DNA from: Sarcophilus harrisii
Lineage: Eukaryota; Chordata; Mammalia; Dasyuromorphia; Dasyuridae
Direction of reading: 5' to 3'
Assembly: GCF_902635505.1 (NCBI RefSeq)
Contig: NC_045427.1
Span: forward strand, 598,503,665-598,567,664
DNA: 64,000 nt
Shown here: one piece after another, positions 10,685 to 21,037 of the stretch
Numbering within the stretch: the stretch's first letter is position 1
Layout: each line of letters opens with the position of its first letter
The notes under the pieces: generated by a model
Seen by the model: only the letters and a program-made list of their open reading frames with translations
The model's database searches: none
What the model was told of the DNA's origin: nothing
Made by a program: the position numbers and the translations under genes

Positions 10685-11138
10685 CAAGGCTCCTTCATCA
10701 GCATTAAATTTTTTGATCTTTATAACACCCTTGAATATTTTTTAGCCAAAACAGGTATTCTTACTCCTCAGGGAAGTTAATTGACTTATCATTTGTCAAT
10801 ATGGCTAGGACTAAGAAGAGCTAAGACTAGGGCCCAGACATTTTTGCACTCATTTCTGCTCTCTTTCCTGACAGGATATATTGTCGTATATCTCCATCAA
10901 AGAATGACAAAGTAATAGCCAGTCAAATGGTTTGGGTGAGGTCAGGAAATATTCATGTGTGATGGTCAACCTAATGTGTTCTGCACGGTCAATTAGTCTC
11001 TTGATGTGCTTTTGGAAAGGAGGTTTATTTTAATGATTGAACATAGCGGTTGTTTTAACTCCTAGCATTCACATTGATTGGTGTGAGTGTAGTGGGAAAG
11101 GAGGCCATGTGCTGGTTTGAGGCTGATTTCTTGGGAGG

Positions 11139-11140
<2 letters not shown>

Positions 11141-11198
<58 letters not shown>

Positions 11199-11325
11199 CA
11201 CAGAGAGAGAGAGAGACAGAGAGAGAGACAGAGTATAGAGACACAGAGAGAGAGAGACAGAGACAGCAACAGAGATACAGAGACAGAAACAGAGAGACAG
11301 ACAGACAGAAAGAGAGAGAGCAAGA
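11141..11325. repeat. GA / GAGACA microsatellite
   Basis: About 185 bp of purine-rich (GA)n grading into GAGACA and CAGAGA variants. It is nearly C-poor and degenerates towards the right. Confidence 0.9.
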
Positions 11326-12439
11326 GTGCATTGTTTTTGATGAAGCCTTGGAGAGGACTTTAGGAAAAGGATTTCCCCAAGTGGTCTAAGAACAGTTGGG
11401 TTATAGACAGGGGTAGAGTATTTTCTGAGCTAATCCAATACAAGTATTTATTAAATGTCAACTATGTGCAAGGCACTGTGCTAAACACAGGGATACAAAG
11501 ATACCTCTTACCTTTGAGAAGGTAAATTAGTGAACTTAGGTCTAAGGAGAATTGCATAAAAGGCAAAATGCTACTTCCTTTTTAGAATTAAAAAATTAAA
11601 CAAAAAAAATAGATAAAAAATGATCTATTTGAGCCTGAGAAACAGACATGAGGATGGGAATAATTTAGTCACGAGAATTGAAAGTGAGAATGTGAAAGGG
11701 AATTATCTGGCAATGACATTACTAATTGTTCATATGAACTCACCAATCCTAGCTCTAGTGCCTGATATTGAAAATTTCAAATATAATGATATGGATGCAG
11801 AATGTGGTACCACTAATGGAAGCAACAGAATCTTTTCCTGGCATTCTTAAAGAACCAGAGCATTTCATATGTAATTGTGGAGATAGTATTAGCTTGGGAG
11901 TCAGGAGATCTGACATCTGGTACTAGCTTGGCCATTAATTCTGAAACCTCTGGTAGCTATTCCATCTCACCTTTACATTGATAGGATTAGACCCAGTAGT
12001 TCTTACCTAAAGTCATGTGAAATTGTTAAAAAATTTTTAAATAAGTATATTTCAATATATTTGATTTCCTTTGTAGGCTTATGTACATTTAAAAACATTA
12101 TTCTGAAAAGTTTATAGATAGATTTCATTGCCAAAGGACTCTTCAAAGCTAAGACCTCCTGGCTTTATTCATCTCTTAATGTTCTTTCTACATCTTTATA
12201 CCTATACTTCTTTAGGTATAACTTAGATTATGTCTTACTTAGAGAATCAACTAGTTCCTGAAATTTATTACAAGCTGATGATCTTAGAACTTTCAAGATA
12301 CCCCTCAGGATTATCCTACATTAAATCTCCTTAGCTATTTTAGTGGCAAGGGTCTTTGACAGATTATGGAGAATAAGAAAGTTGCTGCATGACCAGAGAA
12401 AGAAAAACACTGCCTTGAATATCAAAAAAAAAGAAAGAG

Positions 12440-13640
12440 AATAGAGTCTGTATGCTAGTCAATGAATTTATCTTTGATTCATGGCAAAATTCTAGAATAT
12501 ATAAAAGAGATGTTTAGTGATCACTTTGAAAAAGAAAACAGATCACAGAGAACCATCTTGACTTTATTGAAAAAGATCATGTCATATTAATTTGATATAC
12601 TTTGGGATGGACTATTAGACTGATAGATGAAGAAAATGCTGTAGATAGAGCTTTTCTAGACTTTCTTCAAACTTTTAGTTTTTTTTTCAATTAATAAGTA
12701 ATTCATTTTATTTTCCATTTTCCCCTACACCATGAAAAAAGAAAAACAAAATCCTGGTTTACCTATTTTTTATCCAGGCACTTGAAAGATTCTCATGCTA
12801 TTCTTGTAGACAAAACTGAGAGAAGCAGCCTAGATAATAGTACAGCTAGGTGGATTTGGCACTGGTTTAGTAAACCTAAAGAGTGATTATTAATGGTTTG
12901 ATGCCAACTTGGAAAGACTTCTTTAATTGAGTTCCCTTGGAAGGTCTCTTTGACCCTGTGCTAATATATAGTCACATATATTTTTATATCATACATATTT
13001 ATACATATGTTTATATATCTATATGTAAATCTAGATCTAGACCTTGATCCTGTGCTAATATACATACTATATATAATACTATATTTATATATTAATCTAT
13101 TTCTATATCCACATTTTTATCCATATCTATATTTTACCAGTGATTTGGATAAAAATCTAGATAGCATATTTGTCAGATTTATTATAGCCCAGAGATAAGA
13201 GGAATAACCAGCATGTCAAATGACAGACCCAGGATTTTAAAAAAGCTCAACAGTCTAGAATGCCATGATGAATTTAACAAGATGTTTTTTCAATAGAGAC
13301 AAATGTAAAGTCTTACACGTGCCTTTTAAAAAGCAATCTTATACTTATGAGGGAAGTGTGACTAGATCTCGGGGCATCTGATAATGACTGGGGGATTTTA
13401 GTGGGCTGTAAGCTCAATATGAAACATCTTAGTCAAGGAATCCAAGGTGACTTTAGTGTGCAATAAGAGAGTCCTTGTTTTTAGAGCTAGTGAGAAAATA
13501 ATTTCCTTTTACTCTGTCCTGGCTGAATTGCATACAGAATATTTTTTTCAGTTTAGGAGAGAAGGAAGAATCCTCTTGGGATTATTGAATACCTACAGGA
13601 GTATAATCAAGATTCTTGACCATAGATTTATAGTAGGTGA
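12440..13640 (+). mobile_element. CR1/L3-like LINE remnant (reverse transcriptase region)
   Basis: Degraded blocks follow the order of a CR1/L3-type RT region: 'atcatgtcatattaatttga', 'gctgtagatagagcttttct', 'gctaggtggatttggcactgg', 'attattaatggtttgatgcc', 'accagtgatttggataaa', 'gacaaatgtaaagtcttaca', 'gggggattttagtgggctgt'. It is interrupted by a T-rich insert near 12690-12775 and by AT-rich DNA at 12965-13130. There is no intact frame. Assignment is from memory of the family. Confidence 0.65.
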
Positions 13641-13979
13641 AATTAGTTTGAATGAACCTTCTTCTAAAAATTAGATTTCGTTTTCTTCATATGACTTTTG
13701 GAAACCATTTCCCCCATATTAACTCATCTTTTAAAATACATAGAGCTGGGGCAAATCTTAGAAAACTTCTACTCTAGTCCTTTCACTTTCATTTGAGGAA
13801 AATGAAGCTTGAAGTTGTAAAGTCAATTGCAGAAGATTGTACAGCAATCTTCTGAAAGCCAATCCCATGGTCTGTCTGCTATGTCATCCAGCTTCCTACC
13901 ACTTGCCTGTTGTCTTTTCCCCATCACACAGAAGATCAAGAGAAACAAACACTGTACAAAATTGGAACTAGTTACCAGC

Positions 13980-14195
13980 TGGGGCAGCAAAGTGGTGACG
14001 TGAGAGTGCCCACCCTGGAGTCAGGAATTCCTGTCTCAGACACTTACTAGTAGGCTTACCCTGGGCAAACTCTGTTTGCCTCAGTTTCCTCATATGTAAA
14101 ATGAGCTGGAAAAGGAAATGGCGAATTGCTCCAGTATCTTTGCCAAGAAAATCTCAAATGGGTTGGGTATGATTAAACAACAAGCACAACAACAA
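13980..14195 (+). repeat. tRNA/core-SINE, forward
   Basis: It runs from 'gctggggcagcaaagtggtg' through 'ctggagtcagga', 'ttgcctcagtttcctcat' and 'ggaaatggcgaattgctcca' to 'gattaaacaacaagcac', the full-length marsupial SINE with its long 3' body. Confidence 0.85.
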
Positions 14196-14919
14196 CCTGC
14201 ACTAATACCAATGTTGAGCAAGACCCACATTCAGTAGATTTGGTAAGAGACAAGCAGTATCTATGGATGAGAGGGATCCCCAACTAATCCATCCCTTTCA
14301 TTTTATTGAGGAGAATATTGAGAGGTAGTTAAGTGATTTGTCCAGGCTTATCCCATAAGCAGAGAGGGGAATCTATGCCTCAGGGTCAGTGCTCTTTCCA
14401 CTCTACCATATTGCTTCCCTCTGGTTTAATAACAAACAAACAAAAGGCAATCTCATGGGCTAAAGATATATGGGGAGCGTTATACAAAGGCTTTAATCCT
14501 TGCCAGCATCAGCATCTTTCCTAATATTTGTAGAGCCTTATGTATCTCTCTTAGCACATCTATTAATTCTTTTTCTAATGCCCAGTAATGGTCTTGTCAG
14601 AAATAATCTAGCTTCTGATCTTAGCTTTACCTGGGTCCACGTTTTTCATCCAGTAGTTTTTTTGGGCAATATAGGTTATTCTTTTAAAATCCAACCTTCC
14701 CCTTTTGATAAGGGATTTTCAGATTATGAAAGCTTTTGCTCCAGCTCTCCTGCTTTTATGGATGATTCTATGAACCCTTCATTCAGAGAGTTTCATTTGG
14801 GCAAGTATGTAGTCAAGGGAAATTGTTTGGGTAATGGGATGGAGATTTAGGACCAAGAGGAGCTGGCAATGGTGTTTGACTTTATTATTAGTTTCCTGTT
14901 CACTTTAGAAAGGATTTGA

Positions 14920-15170
14920 ATTTTCTCAAGTCACATAGCAAGCAGCTAAGTGATTTGGTGGAGAGAATTGGAGCTAGAGTCAAAAAACTTGACTTCTGCC
15001 TCAGACCTTTACTTACTATGTGATCCTTGGTAAAGCCTTTTACCACTATTTGCCTCAGTTTCTTCATCTCTAAAATGGGGATGGTAATAATAGCACAAAT
15101 CTCATAGGATTGTTGTGAGGATCAAATGTGCTGATACATATAGTAAACCTTATCTTCATGAATGCTAATT
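14920..15170 (+). repeat. MIR/core-SINE, forward
   Basis: The blocks 'ttgcctcagtttcttcatct', 'aaaatggggatggtaataat' and 'ggattgttgtgaggatcaaa' are the core-SINE 3' signature. Confidence 0.8.
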
Positions 15171-15839
15171 ATTTGGAGGCAGTGTTCTTGGCATGTTTCT
15201 ATTAGCATGCCTTCTTAACATTCAGAATCAGAGATAATGGTAATACAATGGGATCCTTCAGGAGAATCATTTATTTACTTATTTATTTTTAAGGAGAATT
15301 TTTATAATAGACTCCATAGGCAGTTAGATCCTTGAAGCATGGTATATGAATTTTCCCTTTGTGAATTTTCTCTGGCTACTTAATACATATAAACATTCCT
15401 ATCCTTTCTCAAAATAAGCTGGGGAGCCACCTGCAGATCTAGAATATCCATATGAGTTGTCCATCTCAGTGTTATTATTTGGCATTACATTTTTATATCA
15501 TTTTAGGGTTTTAAAGTGTGTTCTCTCATTTGATCTTCCTGGTAATGATCTGAGGTTGGGGAGAAATTACTATTATCTGAAGCAACATGGTGTAGTGCAG
15601 AGAACACTGAATGTGCAGTCAGAGGACCTGCATTCAAATCCTTACTCGCTACTTATTATTATGATTTGCTATTTATGTGACTTTGGAAAGCCTATCTCCC
15701 CTTGGGGAGCTCATTTTTCCTTTCTGGTAAGGAGGAGAAGGTCTAGCTAATTTCCACGGTTTCTTCCAACTTTAACTCTATGATGTCATGATCTCTACTT
15801 GACTGTCAAGAAAACAAAGACATTGAGAAGTTGTATTTT

Positions 15840-16425
15840 ACTCACGTTTGCCCAGCTGGTTCCTGATGGTCGGGCAACTTGAAACCAGGTGGATCTTCCC
15901 AATGCTGTGTCTCTCTCTAGCAAATCTATGGCCAGGGCAGTAGTTCCCATCTCTGGCCCAGACATCCATCTTTTGTGGGCTGCATTTGCTCCCTTGGTAC
16001 CAGCTATTGTGCTATGGAAAGGACAGCTGAGCCTTCAGCATTTCTTGCCCTGCAGACATCGTGGGTAAAAATCTGGGTGGCAGGATTAGCTACGGGTGAT
16101 GTTCCTTTCTCAGAAAATATCCTTGGCCATTTTCCAAATCCCCTCCATCAACACCTCATCCTAGAGCTCCCCTTCACTATATCCAGGTTCCCATTGAAAG
16201 GGGAGCAGATTTTAATTCACCTTCTTCGCTTGGTCTTACATAGCAATACCTTGCAGGACATGCTGAAGATTCAGGAGTTTCCACCAGAAGACAGGTTAGT
16301 AGTAAGTGACCAGAAGCATCATGATCAGTCGACTCTCGTTATGATCAAGAGCTTCCTGGAAGTCAAGCCTTGTGGTCTCATCTCCCTCTGCATCAATGAT
16401 TTTCTACTCATAATCTTCTAGGTCT
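15840..16425 (+). other. Non-repetitive stretch with a 148-codon open frame, unassigned
   Basis: I see no repeat signature here, and it is richer in C+T and GC than its surroundings. A frame from ATG 15975 to TAG at 16419-16421 encodes 148 residues with no family I recognise. There is no clear promoter or splice context and no membrane or motif logic. It could be chance, a conserved noncoding element or the relic of an exon. Confidence 0.3.
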
Positions 16426-17754
16426 AATGATTACTAGATGGGACATTGTTTTAAGCATTGGGAATACAGAGACAAAATAAAAAATAGCCCCTGTCTTTAA
16501 GGAATTTCTGTTCTCCTGGGGAGATACAATACTTAAACAGATAAATAAAATTCAAGGAGAGAAATCATTAACAACTAGAAGGAACCTGCTTTTTGAAGGT
16601 GGTGACATTTGTGTTGAACTTATTTTTCTGGTCATCTCAGGTTGGGCCGTTGCCTCTTCAATCATCAGTAGAGTTATCATAGTTGGGGATGAAGTAATTC
16701 AGACCCAGAATTCTGACATTTTTCAGGAAAGCCACGAAGGGTAAATGTATATGTTTTGCTGGGTATCTTGCCATCGGTGATGAGATGGTTGTTAGATTAA
16801 GGGTAGAAGGGTAGAAATTTTGAAAAATTGGTGGCAATCTAGACCATTATGCAGATAAATGCATCTAAGAAGAATAGAGTAGGGGGAGCAGGACCATTAG
16901 AGCCCTCCTGCAAAATAGAAAAATGAGCCTGGCATTTAAGGCACTGCACAATTGAGTTATTCCCTACATCTTCAAAGTTATATAACAAAATTAAATTGCC
17001 ACTTATGTACATTTAGTTCCCTACAAGCATCTGATAAAGCAGATAAAATAAAGCTTGCTGTCCTCATTTTACAGAGTGGGGAATAAACCTAGGAAGCCAA
17101 TTACTTGCTCATTGTTACACAAGTAGTAAAATGGCCAAATTCAGATTGGAAGCAACTCAATAAAATCTAGACCTCCTCCCATTCTAGCACTATTGCCTTA
17201 TCTCCTACTATTTACCATAAATCAACCTGGATGGGATTCTCACTCTTCTCTACTCTATACCCACCAGGTATAGAATCCTATCCATGCTTCTTGATTATGC
17301 TGTTTCTCTGACTATACTGGCCTTCCTTGTCCTCTGTAACTGTCTAAAATCCCAGTCATTTCAAGTCCCACTTTCATGAAATATAAGATCCTGGAGGACA
17401 AGGATTGTTACTTTTGTCTTTGAATTCCCAATACCTTATATGTTTCCTGGCATACAATAGATAATTAATTCCCCTTGGTAGATGGACTATCACAACCCAC
17501 CTTATTCTCTCTTTCTCTGAACTCCTATTGACTACTGCTATGTGATCTAGCAACTGGTTTTTCTCAATTTATTCTTAAGAGTATGTCTTCCCATTTAGAA
17601 TGCATATTTCTATATAGATAGAACAATGACTTCATGTTTTATAATTCCTCTGTGTCTAGCACAGTGCTGGAAGCTTTATAGGCACATTATAGTGACAACT
17701 ATTAATATTACTTTCCACTAATGTGTATATTGGAAATCCCTAATCAGAATATAA

Positions 17755-18290
17755 CAGCCAACAATTATATGGTATTTTGAAAGTCTGCAAAGTCTTCACC
17801 ACAAATATTATCTCATTTGATTTTTACCCTAATCTTGTGAAGAAGATGCTGTTATTAACTCAGTTTCAGAATTGCTATTATGATTTGTTGTTTAGTCATT
17901 TTTGACTCTTTGTGACTCCCTTTGGGGTTTTCTTGGAAAAGAAAAAGTGGTTTGCCATTTTGTACTCTAGCTCACCTTACAGATGAGAAAACTGGGGCAA
18001 ATAGGGTTAAGTGACTTATCCAGGGTCACACAGCTAGTTAGTATCTGAGGCCAGATTTGAACTCAGATTTTCCTTGCTCCAGGCCCAGTACTCTATCCAC
18101 TGTGCCCCTGCCTCTCTCTGCCTCCAAATTGTTATAGGTAGGTGTCATTATTACCCCAGTTTTATAAATGAAGAAACTGAGGGTTGGAGAGTTTGAGGGA
18201 TCTGATCAAGGTCGTATAACAAGTAAGCAATCAGAATTCAAATCTGGGTCTTTTTTTCTCCAACTCCTATGCTGTCACCTCTCAAATGCT
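17755..18290 (-). repeat. MIR-like element split by a SINE
   Basis: MIR-type blocks at 17755-17875 and 18125-18290 ('ccccagttttataaatgaag', 'aaactgagggttggagag') are separated by a reversed full-length SINE at 17884-18120 ('ttgttgtttagtcattttt', 'ggttttcttgga', 'ggtttgccatttt', 'cagatgagaaaactggggc'). The flanks gaattgctatta and aaattgttata look like a diverged target duplication. Confidence 0.75.
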
Positions 18291-19429
18291 TCTTAAGGAA
18301 ATTTGAAGGGTATTAGTTTGATTCCTGGATATCAGAAAGAAGATATTATTTCTTAAACTAAAGACAGAGTTTTGTACTGGGAATTTGGGGAACTGAGGTC
18401 TGGGCTGGGCTCTTCTCAATAGCGATATGATTTAACAATTCATTTCTCTGGTTCTATCATCCTGCCAATTATGAATGTTATAGCATGATATCATTTATTA
18501 AACTAAGGTGTATCTACTAACTAAATAGCTTTTATTGATCTAATCTGACCTTGGAACTCTGGGACAGCTTATGCCTCTTGGTTAAGAAGCTGGGGAGGTA
18601 AGTAGCTTAGTTTGCAGCCTAGTTAGCATCTCACTGGTTGGCCTCATCTTGAATTAAGCTGTTCGTCTCTCTGGTTTATGCTATGGTGTCAAATATATTA
18701 TGACCACTAGAGGGCCTCAGTAGAATGTACAATAGTCATCTGGCACTCTATAAATAGGTGAGCTTAGTTTCTATCAATAAAGAAAAAGCTTCTACTGGCC
18801 CTTCAGGGCCAGAAACTAGAATTGAAATTATTCCATTGTCCAGGGAATTTGGGAACTGCTCAGAGTGATGGCAAAGACTAGCATTTGGAAAAAATAGAAT
18901 TTTCAGTCCACGTTTGAGACGGAGACATTACAAAAAAAAGAGAAATGTATTTTTCTAGTCATCCATCATTGAATATTTAAGGATCATAGGTTAGGTTTGA
19001 AGTCCCAGTAGCTCCTGATTTAGCCATGAATAAGGAAGATCTTAGATGGAGCCAAATATGTTCTCGTCTAACTCAACAAACCAGGAGGTTTGGAAAATAA
19101 TTACTGACAAGGCTTTAAAGTTTGCAAGAGCACTTTACATATATTGTTTTGTTAGAAGCTCACAACAACTACAAGGAGTTAACTCTATTTTATAGATGGA
19201 GAAACTGAATCTGAACGAAGTTGAGTGGTTTGCTACCAGTCATAGGGAGTATCCCCCACATAAACTTTCATAGCTTAAAACTGCGCTAAAACTTTTATAT
19301 CTGAGATAGGATTCAAACCCAAGTCCAGTGCTCTATCCAATGAACTCAAAAGAGAAAATTATTAATTTTTGAGTTTTTTTGAGGAGAGTGATGGGATAGC
19401 TGGTTCAAGCAATAGAAGACCAGTTCTGT

Positions 19430-20118
19430 ATTCAGTTCACTTCATGTTTATTAAACACTTAACAGATGCAAAGCACTTTGCTTGAATTTGGAACACAAAG
19501 TTAAAACAGACAGTTGTTCTCAAAGAGATTATATTCTTTTATGGGGGATGTGGTTACGTACATGGAAGAGTCATTCAAGTAGGGAGTAATAGGTCAAAAG
19601 AGAATTAAATACTCTCAAAATATTTGAGGAGAAAATAAACAGAAGAGGGCATCAGAGAAGTCTTCATGGAGGAAGTGGAATATGAGAAGATCCTTAAAGA
19701 AAGGGGAATAATATGGAAGGCTAGAAGGTGAGGTTGCAGCCGCATTGTTGATAGTGGGGGGTGGTCTTGGATGTTAGGCTAAGGAATTTGTTTCTTCAGT
19801 CTAAGGCAAAGGGAGACCACTGAAAATTTTAAAGCAGAAGAACAACATAATTAGATCTGTATATTAGGGTTGAATATTTTGGCAGCTCTAGGAAGGATGG
19901 ACAACAAGGTGAAAAAATGGCAAACAATCAGGAAGTGATTATATAGTTTCTGATGCAGTAACATTGGATATAGGGGGTAAAGGGAACAAAGAGTCAAAAT
20001 AACATTGATGTTTCACATCTGATTGACTACAACAGAAAAGAAGAGTTTGGCAGAGAGGAGTGGGTTTAAGAGGGAAGAGAATGAGCTGACAATTAAATTT
20101 GAAGTAATAATAGTGTTT

Positions 20119-20191
<73 letters not shown>

Positions 20192-20690
20192 TTCTTTCCT
20201 TCCTTCCTTCCTTCCTTCCTTCCTTCCTTCCTTCCTTCCTTCCTTCCTTCCTTCCTTCCTTCCTTCCTTCCTTCCTTCCTTCCTTCCTTCCTTCCTTTTT
20301 TTTTTGGCTGAGACAATTGGGATTAAGTGACTTGCCCAGGGTCACACAGCTAGGAAGTGTTAGATAATGGTGTTTTCAAGTGGAAATGTATAGCAAGCAG
20401 TTGGAGATGAAGGACTGGAATTTGGGAGATATATTCAGAGTGGATATATGGAATTAAAAATATCAGCATAAAAGTGATCACTGAACTCATGGGAACATAT
20501 AATATCAACAAAAGTAGATAGAGAAAAAAACATTTGAGGAGATTTCTATATTTAGGGATGGGAGCTGATAATGAACTGATGATAATGAATGGAGACTGAG
20601 AAGGAGCAGTCAGATAGGCAATACCTAATTATCAGGGAGCATCAGTGTCATAGAAGCAAGGAAGGAAACCTATCAATTATATTTAAAGGT
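19430..20690 (+). repeat. Ancient long interspersed repeat, copy 2, interrupted
   Basis: The order is 'catgtttattaaacacttaac', 'caaagcactttgcttgaat', 'gaagtcttcatggaggaagt', 'gggagaccactgaaaatttt', 'gcagttggagatgaaggac', 'actgagaaggagcagtcaga', parallel to copy 1 at 235-1285. A SINE plus microsatellite splits it at 20121-20363. Confidence 0.6.
20121..20363 (-). repeat. SINE with expanded TTTC/TTCC tail, 14-bp target duplications
   Basis: (TTTC)n at 20121-20190 and (TTCC)n at 20196-20296 are followed by a truncated reversed SINE (ggctgagacaattgggatta to cacacagctaggaagtgtta). The flanks 20107-20120 (ataatagtgttttc) and 20364-20377 (ataatggtgttttc) differ at one base. Confidence 0.88.
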
Positions 20691-20854
20691 ATAGAAAATC
20701 AAGTAAAATGAAAGCTAAAAAGAAAATATCATTAATTTGAAAAAAATTACAAGTTATTTTCAGTCTTCTTAGGGCTAATGACCTAATGCTTCTTCTTGGA
20801 ATCTATATCTCTGTGAAACTAATTTGCATGTCACCCTGACTTCCACATCACAGA

Positions 20855-20860
20855 GGATTA
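20855..20860 (-). promoter_or_regulatory. CRX/OTX-type site (GGATTA) upstream of LRIT2
   Basis: GGATTA is the reverse of TAATCC, the K50 homeodomain core used by CRX and OTX2 in photoreceptors. It lies 68 bp before the LRIT2 ATG. A 6-mer is common by chance, so this is only a candidate. Confidence 0.3.
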
Positions 20861-20901
20861 CTAGTAATAGGATTTTCTACGGGCATGTCTCATCCAAGAC
20901 C

Positions 20902-20907
20902 TATAAA
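20902..20907 (+). promoter_or_regulatory. TATAAA near LRIT2 start
   Basis: TATAAA lies 21 bp before the start codon, too close for a normal leader. An acceptor-like tcttcttgcag ends at 20921, just before the ATG. Either the leader is very short or a 5' UTR exon is spliced in here. Confidence 0.3.
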
Positions 20908-20927
20908 GTGTCTTCTTGCAGAGGAAT

Positions 20928-21037
20928 ATGGGCCCAATTTGTCCCTTTTTCTTTTTAGTCTTGATCTTTCTGGAGGGAAACCCTGCTTACCCTGCATGCA
21001 ACCCAGAATGTATATGCTCAGATGACAGCTTTGGCAG
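20928..21037 (+). CDS. LRIT2: LRIT2 exon 1 (signal peptide, LRRNT start)
   Basis: The ATG at 20928 opens MGPICPFFFLVLIFLEGNPA, a signal peptide, then CNPECICSDDSFG. The donor is GTATGG at 21038, a weaker than average site. The exon ends with two bases of an arginine codon. The length before the splice (36 codons plus 2 nt) matches human exon 1 as I remember it (SFGR at the junction). Confidence 0.9.

Larger units (their letters stand above)
9773..10700 (+). other. LRIT1: LRIT1 3' untranslated region (likely)
   Basis: Sequence after the stop runs without other coding content to two AATAAA hexamers. A degraded CR1/L3-like fragment on the minus strand is embedded at about 10145-10315 ('tgatgtctaatctgaatcc', 'gcccatttcttcttgc'). 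The UTR end is inferred, not shown. Confidence 0.6.
10701..20900. other. Intergenic region LRIT1-LRIT2
   Basis: 10.2 kb with no supported host exon. It holds a GA/GACA microsatellite (11141-11325), the head of a long repeat near 11430-11530, a CR1/L3-like LINE (12440-13640), SINE/MIR copies (13740-13900, 13980-14195, 14290-14420, 14920-15170, 15575-15790, 17040-17210, 17755-18290, 19080-19340), an unexplained open stretch (15840-16425) and a long ancient element (19430-20690). Confidence 0.75.

Noticed and set aside
11062-11389. SLSLSL / ERERER frames
   Set aside because: Caused by the GA/GACA microsatellite.
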